In this document: in pieces, positions 50,177 to 59,196 of the stretch
Position numbering within the stretch: position 1 is the stretch's first letter
Layout: each line of letters begins with the position of its first letter
NCBI GenBank assembly: GCA_037128595.1
Contig: JBAXWB010000001.1
Coordinates: forward strand, 1-64,000
From: a bacterium
Lineage (GTDB): Bacteria > Verrucomicrobiota > Kiritimatiellia > CAIKKV01 > CAITUY01
Direction: 5' to 3'
DNA: 64,000 nucleotides
Program-made: the position numbers and the translations under genes
The notes under the pieces: model-generated
Told to the model about the DNA's origin: nothing
The model's database searches: none
What the model saw: the letters and a program-made list of their open reading frames with translations, nothing else

Positions 50177-52587
50177 TTGGGTTGGTAGAGCATAATGAAT
50201 CCGTCATCGGTTCCAATAACAATATTGCCGCCGGCCACGGCGGGCGGGGAGAGTGAATCGCAGGGTTTGTCGTGCCACAGGGTCTGTCCCTCCGCCAGAC
50301 TCAACAGTGACAACGTTCCGCCGGATGCCACCACCACCGTGTTTCCCGCCACTACGGGAGAGGCGGGACTGCCCTCGGTAGGAACGCTCCAGAGTTTCCG
50401 GCCATCCGCCCGGTTCAGGCAATACATGAATCCATCACTGGATCCGGCCAGCACCCGGTTGGAGGTGACGGCCGGGGTGGTGAAGATCTCATTGCCCGCC
50501 ACCTGATTGGTCCAGAGGAGGGTGAAGGTGGTCGCGTCGGCGCAGAGGATCGACCCGTCCCGGGTCCCGGCATAGACGCGGGACCCCTCCACAGCCACTC
50601 CGCCCGCCATGGGGCCGCGCTCGTCGAATCCGGTTCTCGCCAGAGGGGCGCCTGAGGCCGGAGCGATGAAGTGCAGGGCGGAATCGCAGGCCCCGAATAC
50701 AATGAACCCGCGGCCAACGGCAGGGGACCCGTCGGAACGCCCTGCGGGTTTGGAACTCCACAGGATCCGTCCGGTGGTCAATTCGATCCGCGTCAGGCTG
50801 CCATTGTTTCGCGAGAGGGCGAGGGCGGTGCGGCCGTGGGGGCCGTCCGGCTCAAGCCAGTTGAGGGCTCCATAAAGGTCCTCGCCGATTTTGACTTTCC
50901 ATTTGATGGCCCCGGTTCCGGTATCGAACGCATAGAGCTGGCCTTTGTCCGTTCCGGCGAGCAGGAGGGTGTCTACGCAGAGGGGCGGGGTTGAAAAGCG
51001 TTCCGGCTGCGGCAGCCGGGGTAGGGCGGTCGCCCAGCGTTTAACCCCGTTCAGCCCCACGGCGATGGCCTCGCCACGGTCGGACACGGCATAGATGACT
51101 CCCTTGCAGACCACGGGCGGTTGTGACACCGGGGCCCCGACATTGACGCGCCAGCCAACAGATAAGGGGCTTTGCAAGGGGGTGGCCGCGACACCGCGCA
51201 GACCGGAGTCCCCGTGATAGGTCGGCCAGCAGGCAGGCTCCTGGAGGGGAGTTGCCTGGCATAACAGGCAGGAGGTCAACAGGACGGTCGTGGCCGCCAG
51301 GCATTGCTTGTAAACGGCAAGAATCTGTTCTGCGGTGGTGTGGATGTTATACTCCTTGCGGACGGCCTCGTGGCCGGCTTGACCCAGTTGATGGGTGGCG
51401 CCGGGATCCAGAAGCAGGCGCTTCAGCGCTCCGGTCAGTCCGTCGGGGTCAGCCGGGTCATAGCAGAGGCCCCCGCCGGTGGCGGTGATGATTTCCGGGA
51501 AGGCGCCGATCCGGGGCTGGACTACGGGTACGGCGCAGGCCAGTGACTCCAGGATGAACATGCCGAATGCCTCGGGGTGTGGCATGGGGACTGACAGCAC
51601 GGTCAGGGACTGGAGAAACTCGACGCGGTGTTCCCGGGTGAGTCCTTCGCAAAACTCCACATCGGCCAGCAGGCCCCGGGCCGAGAGCTTGCGGCGCAAC
51701 CGCCGGAGAAAGGGGGTATCATCCGGCGTCTGGCCGCCCATGAGTTTCAACTGAAGGGCCCGGAGTGGGGCCGTTTGCTTGAGTTGGATAAAGGCGTCGA
51801 CCAAGGCTTCCAGGCCTAGTGACTCGCTCATTTTTGAAAGATAACCGAGTACCGGCTTTTCCGGGGGAATGAGTGCCGGTTGGTATTCTTCGGGGGAGAT
51901 GCCGATTGGGATCTCGTGAAAACGGGTGGCGTCGATGCCGGTCAGCCGCTGCTGCATGAGGTGGCTGTAGTAGTGGCTGACGGGGAGGAAGGCGGCAATG
52001 TCCCGGGCTTTTTCCGCCATGAGTTGCCAGGCCTCGTGGGCCGCACCCGGCTCCATGGAGTTAATCCAGGCATCTTCATCCTGAAGGGTGCAGACCACGG
52101 GGACGTTCAATTCCCGCCTGATGCGCCCGGCCAGCCCCAGTAGGAGGGCGTTGGACAGGTGAACGAGATCCGGTTTGGCCTGCTGGATCAGCCATTCCAT
52201 CAGGTGGTCCAGCTCCGCCTTTTGCCCGCCCGTTTCGCCGCGCAAGACCGACAGGGTCATGGCTTCAAGGCCGTTGGCGCGGGTGGTGCCGGACTTTCCG
52301 GCCACCCACCGGAGCAATCGGCGCGAGTCCAGGAGGCGCTTGAGCCAGCGCGGAGCGCGGCTCAGGGCCGGGATATGTTGGGCGAGATAGACCCCCACGG
52401 CGCCATAAAAGATCGGCACGGTGGCGGAGCCCATTTCCTCGCCCTCCGAGAAGAGGGGCAGGTACATGGGGACCAGGATCACCTCGTGGCCCAGCGCCCG
52501 GAGCTCCATCACCAATTCCTTGTCCCGCATGCAGTTCTGGCAATAGAAGACATCCGCCGTGCCGGGGATTATGTGCACAACCTTCAT
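50173..52587 (-). CDS. GT4 glycosyltransferase fused to a PQQ-type beta-propeller
   Basis: 804 residues from ATG 52587, starting MKVVHIIPGTADVFYCQNCMRDKE. Residues 1 to about 430 are a GT4 glycosyltransferase (VGYLSKMSE-like LGYLSKMSESLGLE, then EAFGMFILESLACAVPVVQP, the EX7E motif). A hydrophobic Cys-containing segment (CLAATTVLLTSCLLC, about 432-446) follows, then a PQQ/WD-like propeller to the end (VGWRVNVGAPVSQPPVV, GAIKWKVKIGEDLYGAL, GRILWSSKPAG, RKLWSVPTEGSPASPVV). The fused order implies a cytoplasmic enzyme tethered to a propeller beyond the membrane. A missed frameshift joining a transferase and a secreted lipoprotein gene is the alternative. Confidence 0.75.
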   Translation of the reverse strand: MKVVHIIPGTADVFYCQNCMRDKELVMELRALGHEVILVPMYLPLFSEGEEMGSATVPIFYGAVGVYLAQHIPALSRAPRWLKRLLDSRRLLRWVAGKSGTTRANGLEAMTLSVLRGETGGQKAELDHLMEWLIQQAKPDLVHLSNALLLGLAGRIRRELNVPVVCTLQDEDAWINSMEPGAAHEAWQLMAEKARDIAAFLPVSHYYSHLMQQRLTGIDATRFHEIPIGISPEEYQPALIPPEKPVLGYLSKMSESLGLEALVDAFIQLKQTAPLRALQLKLMGGQTPDDTPFLRRLRRKLSARGLLADVEFCEGLTREHRVEFLQSLTVLSVPMPHPEAFGMFILESLACAVPVVQPRIGAFPEIITATGGGLCYDPADPDGLTGALKRLLLDPGATHQLGQAGHEAVRKEYNIHTTAEQILAVYKQCLAATTVLLTSCLLCQATPLQEPACWPTYHGDSGLRGVAATPLQSPLSVGWRVNVGAPVSQPPVVCKGVIYAVSDRGEAIAVGLNGVKRWATALPRLPQPERFSTPPLCVDTLLLAGTDKGQLYAFDTGTGAIKWKVKIGEDLYGALNWLEPDGPHGRTALALSRNNGSLTRIELTTGRILWSSKPAGRSDGSPAVGRGFIVFGACDSALHFIAPASGAPLARTGFDERGPMAGGVAVEGSRVYAGTRDGSILCADATTFTLLWTNQVAGNEIFTTPAVTSNRVLAGSSDGFMYCLNRADGRKLWSVPTEGSPASPVVAGNTVVVASGGTLSLLSLAEGQTLWHDKPCDSLSPPAVAGGNIVIGTDDGFIMLYQPK

Positions 52588-52651
52588 GGCGGGAGTGTAG
52601 GGGAAAGCGGGCGGGGAGGTCAACCTGTGGAGCGGTGTAAACGTCTTACCG

Positions 52652-52680
52652 TTGCCAAGTGAGTGAGGAATCGGTAGAGT
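52652..52680 (+). promoter_or_regulatory. Promoter of carA-guaA
   Basis: TTGCCA (52652-52657, five of six) and TAGAGT (52675-52680) are 17 bp apart, about 34 bp upstream of the carA ATG. It lies in the divergent gap with the glycosyltransferase fusion gene. Confidence 0.55.
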
Positions 52681-52713
52681 GCATGAACTTTTTCCGGATT
52701 GGGAGGATCAGAT

Positions 52714-53871
52714 ATGGGTTCGAAATGGAATTGGGCGGAACAACGGGAGCGTAAGGCGTTTGTGGCGCTTCAAGATGGCACGATTTTACGCGGGTATTCT
52801 GTCGGCGCCCCCGTGGATGCCTATGGAGAGGTCGTGTTCAATACCGGGATGGCCGGGTATCAGGAAATTTTAAGTGATCCCTCCTACAGCGGGCAGTTCG
52901 TGACCATGACCTATCCCGAAATCGGCAGCACGGGCATGAACCAGGCCGATATGGAAAGCCGCCAACTGTTTGCCAGCGGCTTTATCATCCATGACATGAA
53001 TATCCCGAGTAACTGGCGGGCGGATGGCTCGGTTCCGGAGTATCTTGCCAAATGGTCCATTCCGGCGATTGCGGGCATTGATACCCGGGCGCTGACCTCG
53101 CGGCTCAGGATGGAAGGCACGCAACGTGGCTTTATGAGCGTATCGGGCAAGGTGAATGAAGCGGATGCCGTACGCAAGGCCGCGGAGTGGTGCGGATTGG
53201 ATGGTCAGGATTATGCGGCAAAGGTGTCCTGCAAGAAAGCCTACCCGTGGGATCCCAATGACTCCTTGTCCCAAAGCTGGGGTATTGCGAGCGAATTGCC
53301 CAAGCCCGATCTGAACATTGTGGCGTATGATTTCGGGATCAAGTGGAACATTCTGCGTAGCCTGCGGCGGAATGGCATGGCCGTGACGGTGGTGCCGGCC
53401 CAGACGCCTGCGGCCGAGGTTCTGAAGCTGAAGCCGGATGGCGTCTTTTTCTCCAACGGGCCGGCCGATCCGGCGGCGGTGACCTATGCGATTGAGGCGG
53501 CGCGCGAGCTGCTCGGGAAGGTCCCGCTCATGGGGATTTGTCTGGGGCATCAGATATTAGGGCTGGCCTGTGGCGGGAAAACCTACCGGCTCAAGTTCGG
53601 GCATCACGGGTGTAATCATCCCGTGAAGAATCTGCGGACGGGGGCGGTGGAGATTACCTCTCAAAATCATAATTTTTCGGTCGATCCGGATTCGCTGGAC
53701 AAGACCATCCTCGACATAACTCATGTGAATCTCAACGATCAGACGGTTGAGGGCCTGTCGCACAAGAAAGAGCCGATGTTCTGTGTGCAGTATCACCCGG
53801 AATCCTCGCCGGGTCCCCATGATCCTTATTATCTGTTTACCCAGTTCCGTGAATTAATTCGAAAGGCTTGA
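52714..53871 (+). CDS. carA: Carbamoyl-phosphate synthase small subunit
   Basis: 385 residues. The N-terminal domain has [22 protein letters not shown] and [16 protein letters not shown]; the glutamine amidotransferase domain has Cys276 ([13 protein letters not shown]) with the His/Glu pair in [13 protein letters not shown]. It delivers ammonia to the large subunit for pyrimidine and arginine synthesis; carB is not in this window. The ATG at 52714 has GGGAGG 7 nt upstream. guaA starts 5 bp after its stop. Confidence 0.97.
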   Translation: MGSKWNWAEQRERKAFVALQDGTILRGYSVGAPVDAYGEVVFNTGMAGYQEILSDPSYSGQFVTMTYPEIGSTGMNQADMESRQLFASGFIIHDMNIPSNWRADGSVPEYLAKWSIPAIAGIDTRALTSRLRMEGTQRGFMSVSGKVNEADAVRKAAEWCGLDGQDYAAKVSCKKAYPWDPNDSLSQSWGIASELPKPDLNIVAYDFGIKWNILRSLRRNGMAVTVVPAQTPAAEVLKLKPDGVFFSNGPADPAAVTYAIEAARELLGKVPLMGICLGHQILGLACGGKTYRLKFGHHGCNHPVKNLRTGAVEITSQNHNFSVDPDSLDKTILDITHVNLNDQTVEGLSHKKEPMFCVQYHPESSPGPHDPYYLFTQFRELIRKA

Positions 53872-53876
53872 ACGTT

Positions 53877-55421
53877 ATGCAGGGTCACAATTGGATTGCC
53901 ATTCTTGATTTTGGATCCCAGTACAGTCAGCTGATCGCCCGCCGGGTCCGCGAGCAGCGGGTCTATTCGGAACTGTTGAAATTCAATATTACGGCGGCTG
54001 AACTTGCCGCCCGCAAGCCGGCAGGGATCATCCTGTCGGGGGGGCCCGCCAGTGTCCTGGACAAGGGGTCTCCCCTGTGTGATCCGGCGATCTATGAGCT
54101 TGGGGTGCCCGTGCTGGGGATTTGCTATGGACAGCAGATGACGGCCAAGCTGCTGAATGGATCCGTGAAACCGGGCCATGCGCGTGAATATGGCAGCGCC
54201 CGGATTTCGGTGGTGGACTCGTCTTCACTGTTCCGTGATCTGCCTGCGTCGCTGGATGTCTGGATGAGTCATGGGGATCAGGTGGAACATCTGCCGCCCG
54301 GGTTTTCCGTGCTGGCCAAAACGGATACCTGTCCCGTGGCGGCCATGGGGAATCCGGCGCGCCGCATTTATGGACTCCAGTTCCATCCTGAAGTGGTGCA
54401 TACGCCCCAGGGGGCAACCCTGCTGAGCCGGTTCCTCTTTGATATCTGCAAGTGCCGGCCTGACTGGGAAATGGCCCAGTTCATCAAGGAGAGCGTGGTG
54501 GCCATCCGTGAAAAGGTGGGGGATGGCCATGTGCTGTGCGGGTTGAGCGGCGGGGTGGATTCCTCGGTGGTGGCGGCGCTGTTGCACCGCGCCATTGGCA
54601 AACAGCTGCACTGCGTGTTTGTGGATAACGGCCTGGTACGGGCGGGGGAAGCCAAGCAGGTGGAGGAGCTTTTCGGTAAAGCCTTTGGCATCGACCTGCA
54701 TGTGTCGCATGCGCAGAAGCTCTTCCTCGACGGGCTGAAAGGCATCACGGATCCCGAGCAGAAACGCAAAATTATCGGTAAGACCTTTATAGATGTATTT
54801 TCTATTGAAGCCCGCAAATTTGGCGAGGCGCAGTTCCTGGCGCAGGGGACCCTTTATCCGGACGTGATTGAGAGCGCCTCCCCGCTGGGTGGGCCCTCGG
54901 TGACCATCAAGAGCCATCATAACGTGGGTGGGCTGCCGGAGGATCTCAAATTCAAGCTGATTGAACCGGTCCGGGAACTATTCAAGGATGAGGTGCGGTT
55001 GCTGGGACGTGAGTTGGGGCTTCCGGGCTATGTGGTGGACCGTCAGCCGTTTCCCGGACCCGGGCTTGCGGTGCGGATCCTGGGCGAGGTGACCGAAGAG
55101 CGGGTCGCGCTGCTCCAGAAAGCGGACCTCCGGGTGCAGGAGGAAATGCAGAAGGACCCGATGTACGCGAAAATCTGGCAATCGTTTGCCGTGTTGCTTC
55201 CCATTCAGACCGTGGGGGTCATGGGCGACAGCCGGACCTATGAGAATGTGGCCGCCTTGCGCATTGTGGAGAGTCAGGATGGCATGACGGCCGACTGGTC
55301 CCGGGTATCGTATGATACGCTGGCCCGCATCTCGACCCGGATCATCAATGAGGTTTCCGGCATTAATCGCGTGGTGTATGATATCAGTTCGAAACCGCCT
55401 GCGACCATCGAGTGGGAATAA
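53877..55421 (+). CDS. guaA: GMP synthase (glutamine-hydrolysing)
   Basis: 514 residues. The class I amidotransferase domain has Cys83 ([14 protein letters not shown]) and [10 protein letters not shown]; the ATP-pyrophosphatase loop [13 protein letters not shown] begins at Ser224. The C-terminal dimerisation domain reads [17 protein letters not shown] and ends [12 protein letters not shown], as in the family. It converts XMP to GMP. Together with carA it forms a small nucleotide-synthesis operon whose enzymes share the same glutamine-using chemistry. Confidence 0.98.
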   Translation: MQGHNWIAILDFGSQYSQLIARRVREQRVYSELLKFNITAAELAARKPAGIILSGGPASVLDKGSPLCDPAIYELGVPVLGICYGQQMTAKLLNGSVKPGHAREYGSARISVVDSSSLFRDLPASLDVWMSHGDQVEHLPPGFSVLAKTDTCPVAAMGNPARRIYGLQFHPEVVHTPQGATLLSRFLFDICKCRPDWEMAQFIKESVVAIREKVGDGHVLCGLSGGVDSSVVAALLHRAIGKQLHCVFVDNGLVRAGEAKQVEELFGKAFGIDLHVSHAQKLFLDGLKGITDPEQKRKIIGKTFIDVFSIEARKFGEAQFLAQGTLYPDVIESASPLGGPSVTIKSHHNVGGLPEDLKFKLIEPVRELFKDEVRLLGRELGLPGYVVDRQPFPGPGLAVRILGEVTEERVALLQKADLRVQEEMQKDPMYAKIWQSFAVLLPIQTVGVMGDSRTYENVAALRIVESQDGMTADWSRVSYDTLARISTRIINEVSGINRVVYDISSKPPATIEWE

Positions 55422-55434
55422 GGAAGAAGGGGAT

Positions 55435-56262
55435 ATGAAGCGAATAGCCTGTCTGTTCCTTGTGCTGGGGTCCCTCCTTGGGGCCCGGGCCGACACCATG
55501 ACGTTGAGTAATGGCGAGGTGGTCAAAGGGCGTTTGATAGGGTTTTCGGAGCGGAAATTCATATTCAAATCGGAGGCCGGGGCCATGGTCTCGGAGTATC
55601 CCGTCAATGTGAAGTCCATTCTTCCGCCGGCGCCGCTGAAGGTGTCCCTGGAGTTGGCTCGCAGTCAATACGAGGATGTGGAGTTCCGTGCGTTCGATGA
55701 GTTCACCCTCCACCTCACCAAGGACGGGGAGCCGCTTGATGAGCGGGTGATTATGCTGAAGTCACTGACAGTGAAACGGCCGCCTGAGCCCGTGAAACCG
55801 CCGCCCCCGACCCCTGAGGAACTGGCGACCGCGGCAAGGGCCGTCCGTGGGGATCCCAAGTCGCCGGCCGAAGCCCGCGAATGGCAGCGGTCCGGAAAGT
55901 GGCGGGAGATGGATTCCAAAAACACCCTGACCATCAGCAAGGGAGAAGAGGTGGATATTGAGGAACATTTGAAAAAAGGGTTCATCAATATTGTCCATTT
56001 CCATAATCCCAAACTCCTGCCGAGTATCCGCGAGGGGAATTATGTTGAGGCGCTTGCGACCAAGCCATCGAACCGGATCGTGATCCTGAGGATTGTTGCG
56101 CCCGGTTTCGAAGCGCCGGTGTGTGGGGCGATGGGCATTAAGTCGTTGCCCCAGTTCTGGTTTTACGACGTCCGGGGGCATCTGGCGAAGAAGCTGACGG
56201 ACCGCTTTACCGAAGGGGATATTGATGAGGCTTTGAAGCTGGCCCGGCACGGAGTGGAGTGA
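55435..56262 (+). CDS. Secreted protein with SH3/Sm-like N-terminus and thioredoxin-like C-terminus
   Basis: 275 residues from ATG 55435 (AAGAAGG upstream) with a signal peptide (MKRIACLFLVLGSLLGARA). Residues 20-65 (TMTLSNGEVVKGRLIGFSERKFIFKSEAGAMVSEYPV split by one strand) form a small beta-domain often seen in secreted planctomycete and verrucomicrobial proteins. A Pro-rich linker leads to a thioredoxin-like domain (FINIVHFHNPKLLPS, IVILRIVAPGFEAPVCGAMGIKSLPQFWFYD) that lacks the CxxC pair; the cis-Pro loop SLPQF is present. Redox activity is therefore unlikely. It follows guaA by 13 bp. Confidence 0.6.
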   Translation: MKRIACLFLVLGSLLGARADTMTLSNGEVVKGRLIGFSERKFIFKSEAGAMVSEYPVNVKSILPPAPLKVSLELARSQYEDVEFRAFDEFTLHLTKDGEPLDERVIMLKSLTVKRPPEPVKPPPPTPEELATAARAVRGDPKSPAEAREWQRSGKWREMDSKNTLTISKGEEVDIEEHLKKGFINIVHFHNPKLLPSIREGNYVEALATKPSNRIVILRIVAPGFEAPVCGAMGIKSLPQFWFYDVRGHLAKKLTDRFTEGDIDEALKLARHGVE

Positions 56263-56297
56263 CCCCTTTCCCGTCCGTGACGTCCCGCCGAAAGAAG

Positions 56298-56327
56298 TTG
56301 TCAGAGACTGATCATGCGTGACAGAAT
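56298..56327 (+). promoter_or_regulatory. Weak promoter candidate
   Basis: TTGTCA (56298-56303) and CAGAAT (56322-56327) are separated by 18 bp in the 122-bp gap before the helicase-associated-domain gene. Both hexamers are imperfect. Confidence 0.3.
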
Positions 56328-56384
56328 CATGTCGCACGTGGAGTTTATGTTTCATCAGGTAATTGAACGATTGCGAGGAACACC

Positions 56385-57152
56385 ATGGCTCGTCAGAGTG
56401 TAGACTGGGAAAATATGTTTCACGCACTTGAGGCGTACCGCAAGGAGCATGGCGACTGTCAGGTTCCTGCCAACTGGAAAAAGAATGTGCAACTGGGGCG
56501 GTGGGTGGCCATGCAGCGCTATCGCCATAAGATCGGGGAACTCTCCAAGGTTTATTTGGCCCGTTTGACGCAGATGGGCTTCGTGTGGTCTCCCGCGGAC
56601 AAGGTTTGGAATGACATGTTCCAGCGGCTGGTGAAATACAAGAAGAAACACGGGCATTGTGATGTGCCTTCTTCCTGTCCCTCGGAGCCGGATCTGGCGA
56701 ATTGGGTGGCCAATCAACGGCACCGAAAGAAAATGGGGTCGTTGGCCGTTGACCGGGTGCGTAAGTTGGAAGAGGCCGGTTTTGTCTGGTCGGTGTATGG
56801 CAAGCAGCAAAGCGCGAAGGTGCCGGAGATCAAACGCAAGCAGGTGCCGGTCCAGGTGGCAGCCGCTGTGGCGGCGCCCGAAGAACGGCTCTATCAGATT
56901 AGCGGCGCGTATATCCAGTACAATGGGACCGGGGACCTCCCGCCCAAGCTGGCGAAATATATTCAACTCCATGACGGCGAGTATCCCTCCTGTATCATTC
57001 TGCCCCGTATGCCGTTGGTTTTCCGGTTGGGCGGGAGTGATTCTGCCGGGATTCCTCCGTTGAGGGTTAAATGGTCTGGTGCAGGGCGGTTGCCAGAGGA
57101 TGTCCTCGAGTACCTGAACGAGAATGGTGCGCTGCCGCCGCATGGGCCTTGA
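56385..57152 (+). CDS. Stand-alone helicase-associated (HA) domain protein
   Basis: 255 residues. Two HA repeats are clear: WENMFHALEAYRKEHGDCQVP with LGRWVAMQRYRHKIG (6-65) and WNDMFQRLVKYKKKHGHCDVP with LANWVANQRHRKKMG (70-130), each ending in L-x-x-x-GFVW. The C-terminal 100 residues form an unrelated basic-to-mixed region without a recognised domain. HA domains normally sit at the C-terminus of superfamily II helicases and are thought to bind nucleic acid; no helicase is encoded nearby. The gene is 4 bp before a small membrane protein. Confidence 0.75.
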   Translation: MARQSVDWENMFHALEAYRKEHGDCQVPANWKKNVQLGRWVAMQRYRHKIGELSKVYLARLTQMGFVWSPADKVWNDMFQRLVKYKKKHGHCDVPSSCPSEPDLANWVANQRHRKKMGSLAVDRVRKLEEAGFVWSVYGKQQSAKVPEIKRKQVPVQVAAAVAAPEERLYQISGAYIQYNGTGDLPPKLAKYIQLHDGEYPSCIILPRMPLVFRLGGSDSAGIPPLRVKWSGAGRLPEDVLEYLNENGALPPHGP

Positions 57153-57155
57153 AAG

Positions 57156-57422
57156 ATGAAAAAGTCCCTACTCTATTTTTTGCGTACCTTATGTGTACTG
57201 GTGGTCCTGCCGGCAGGGTTTGTCGTATTGTATCCCCTGGTGGTTCTGCTGTTGCCGGAAGCGACGGCCCGACTGGCCGACCTGCCGCGGGATCTGGCGC
57301 TGTTTGTGCTGATTGAGTCGGGAGTGGTCCCTCTGTTCGCACTGGGGCTCTATTGGCGGGCCCGGCACCGGGCCTCCGAAAAAGGGGTCAGGGAAGCCCG
57401 GGATACCCGTGACGTTCTCTAG
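57156..57422 (+). CDS. Small two-helix membrane protein
   Basis: 88 residues with two hydrophobic segments (about 5-34 and 48-66) and a basic C-terminal tail (RARHRASEKGVREARDTRD). No family is recognised. The start ATG lies 4 bp after the HA-domain gene and the stop 10 bp before pilB-like, so it could be part of the pilus/secretion operon. Function unknown. Confidence 0.55.
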   Translation: MKKSLLYFLRTLCVLVVLPAGFVVLYPLVVLLLPEATARLADLPRDLALFVLIESGVVPLFALGLYWRARHRASEKGVREARDTRDVL

Positions 57423-57432
57423 ATGAACCGGC

Positions 57433-59175
57433 ATGAGTGCAATTTCACATAGTTCCAGGATTTCGGATATTCTGCTGCGTCGGGGAAGCATGTCCGCCGA
57501 GGCGTTGAAGCAGGCGCAGGAGCGGGCGCAATTGAGCTCCATCCGGCTTGAGAAATACCTGATTGATAATTCCTTGATTACGCCGACAGAGGCGACGCTG
57601 TGTCTGGCTGAATATCTCCGGATGGCGCCCATTACGCTGGCACATTTTACCCCGAGCTCCCAGTTGCTGGAAACCATTCCGGCGGATATTTTGCGGAAAC
57701 ACCAGGCGATGCCGATCATGAAGATTGGCGGCCTGCTGGTGGTGGCTCTGGGCGATCCCTTTGATGTGATGGCGGTGGATGAGCTCCATGTGATTTCAGG
57801 CCTCCAGATCATGACGCTGGTCGCGGGGGAAAAAGATATTCAGGAAGCCCTGGCGCGGGCCTTGGCCCCGGTTGAAGGTAGTAATATCGACCTCGAGGAC
57901 ATCATGCGCGACTCCGATGCCGATATCGAGGTCGGCAAAGAGGAGCGGCAGGAGCAGAGTCTCGAGGAGATCATGGAGAGCGCCGAGGGGGCGCCCGTCA
58001 TCCGGATGGTGAACATGATGCTGGTGGAGGCGTTGCGCACCAAGGCCAGTGACATTCATATTGAGCCTCAGGAAAAAACGTTGCGGCTGCGCTACCGGAT
58101 CGATGGCTCGCTGACCGAGCGGCCCAGCCCCCCGAAAAGTTATCAGCCGGCGATTATTTCCCGCATTAAAATCATGTCGGATATGGATATCGCGGAGCGG
58201 CGCATTCCCCAGGATGGCCGGTTCCGGATCAAGGCGCTGGGAAAGGAAGTGGATATCCGGGTGAGCGCGCTTCCCTCCATCCATGGGGAGAAAATCGTCA
58301 TGCGTGTGCTCGACAAGAGCGCGCTGTTTCCCAGCCTGAGCGGGTTGGGACTGGATGAACATGCCTTCGCGGCTTTTTCCTATGCCATCAGTCAGCCGCA
58401 CGGGATCATCCTGGTGACGGGGCCCACCGGGAGCGGGAAGACGACGACCTTGTATTCCTGTCTGCAGGAGTTGAATAAGATCGATGTGAACATCGTGACC
58501 TGTGAGGATCCCGTTGAGTATCAGCTGGCGGGGGTCAATCAGGTCCAGATCAATGCGGTAGGGTTGACGTTTGCCGCCGCCCTGCGGTCCATTTTGCGGC
58601 AGGATCCCGATATCGTGCTGGTGGGTGAAATCCGGGACGGGGAAACCGCGGAAATCGCGGTGAAGGCCGCACTGACCGGGCATCTGGTGCTGAGCACGCT
58701 GCATACCAATGATGCGGCGGGCGCCATTACCCGCTTGATTGACATGGGGATTCCCCCTTTCCTGATGGCGTCATCCATGATCTTGTCGCAGGCGCAACGA
58801 CTGTACCGGAAGCTGTGCATGGCGTGCCGCACGCAGGTCGAACTGCCGCTGGACGTGCTCAAGGCGAACCGGATTGATGCGGAGTTTTTCAAGGATCTCA
58901 AAAGTCCCGGCGGGAGCGGATTTGTCCCCATTTATAAGGCGGTAGGCTGTCCCAAGTGCAACGGCTCGGGCTACAAGGGCCGCGGCGCCATCATGGAGGT
59001 GCTGCCGGTGACCGAACGCATCAAGGAAATGATCATGAAAGGCGGGACCAGCGGGGAGATCCGGGAGGCGGCGCAGGCGGAGGGAATGCTGACGCTCAAG
59101 CAGGCCGGTTTGAAGAAGGTGCGGGAGGGCGTGACCTCGTTGGAGGATGCCATGGAGTTGACCGGCGGTGAGTAA
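57433..59175 (+). CDS. Type IV pilus/type II secretion assembly ATPase (PilB/GspE)
   Basis: 580 residues. An N-terminal MshEN-like domain (ISDILLRRGSMSAEALKQAQE) precedes the core: IRMVNMMLVEALRTKASDIHIEP, Walker A GPTGSGKTT (Lys336), Asp box EDPVEYQL, Walker B ILRQDPDIVLVGEIRDGETAEIA and the His box TGHLVLSTLHTND. A four-cysteine zinc site follows (CMAC near 462, CPKCNGSG near 508). It is the cytoplasmic motor for pilin polymerisation. No pilin or PilD gene is in the window. The following gene encodes the platform protein. Confidence 0.93.
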   Translation: MSAISHSSRISDILLRRGSMSAEALKQAQERAQLSSIRLEKYLIDNSLITPTEATLCLAEYLRMAPITLAHFTPSSQLLETIPADILRKHQAMPIMKIGGLLVVALGDPFDVMAVDELHVISGLQIMTLVAGEKDIQEALARALAPVEGSNIDLEDIMRDSDADIEVGKEERQEQSLEEIMESAEGAPVIRMVNMMLVEALRTKASDIHIEPQEKTLRLRYRIDGSLTERPSPPKSYQPAIISRIKIMSDMDIAERRIPQDGRFRIKALGKEVDIRVSALPSIHGEKIVMRVLDKSALFPSLSGLGLDEHAFAAFSYAISQPHGIILVTGPTGSGKTTTLYSCLQELNKIDVNIVTCEDPVEYQLAGVNQVQINAVGLTFAAALRSILRQDPDIVLVGEIRDGETAEIAVKAALTGHLVLSTLHTNDAAGAITRLIDMGIPPFLMASSMILSQAQRLYRKLCMACRTQVELPLDVLKANRIDAEFFKDLKSPGGSGFVPIYKAVGCPKCNGSGYKGRGAIMEVLPVTERIKEMIMKGGTSGEIREAAQAEGMLTLKQAGLKKVREGVTSLEDAMELTGGE

Positions 59176-59196
59176 GGGTCGAAGGGAGATGTGGCG

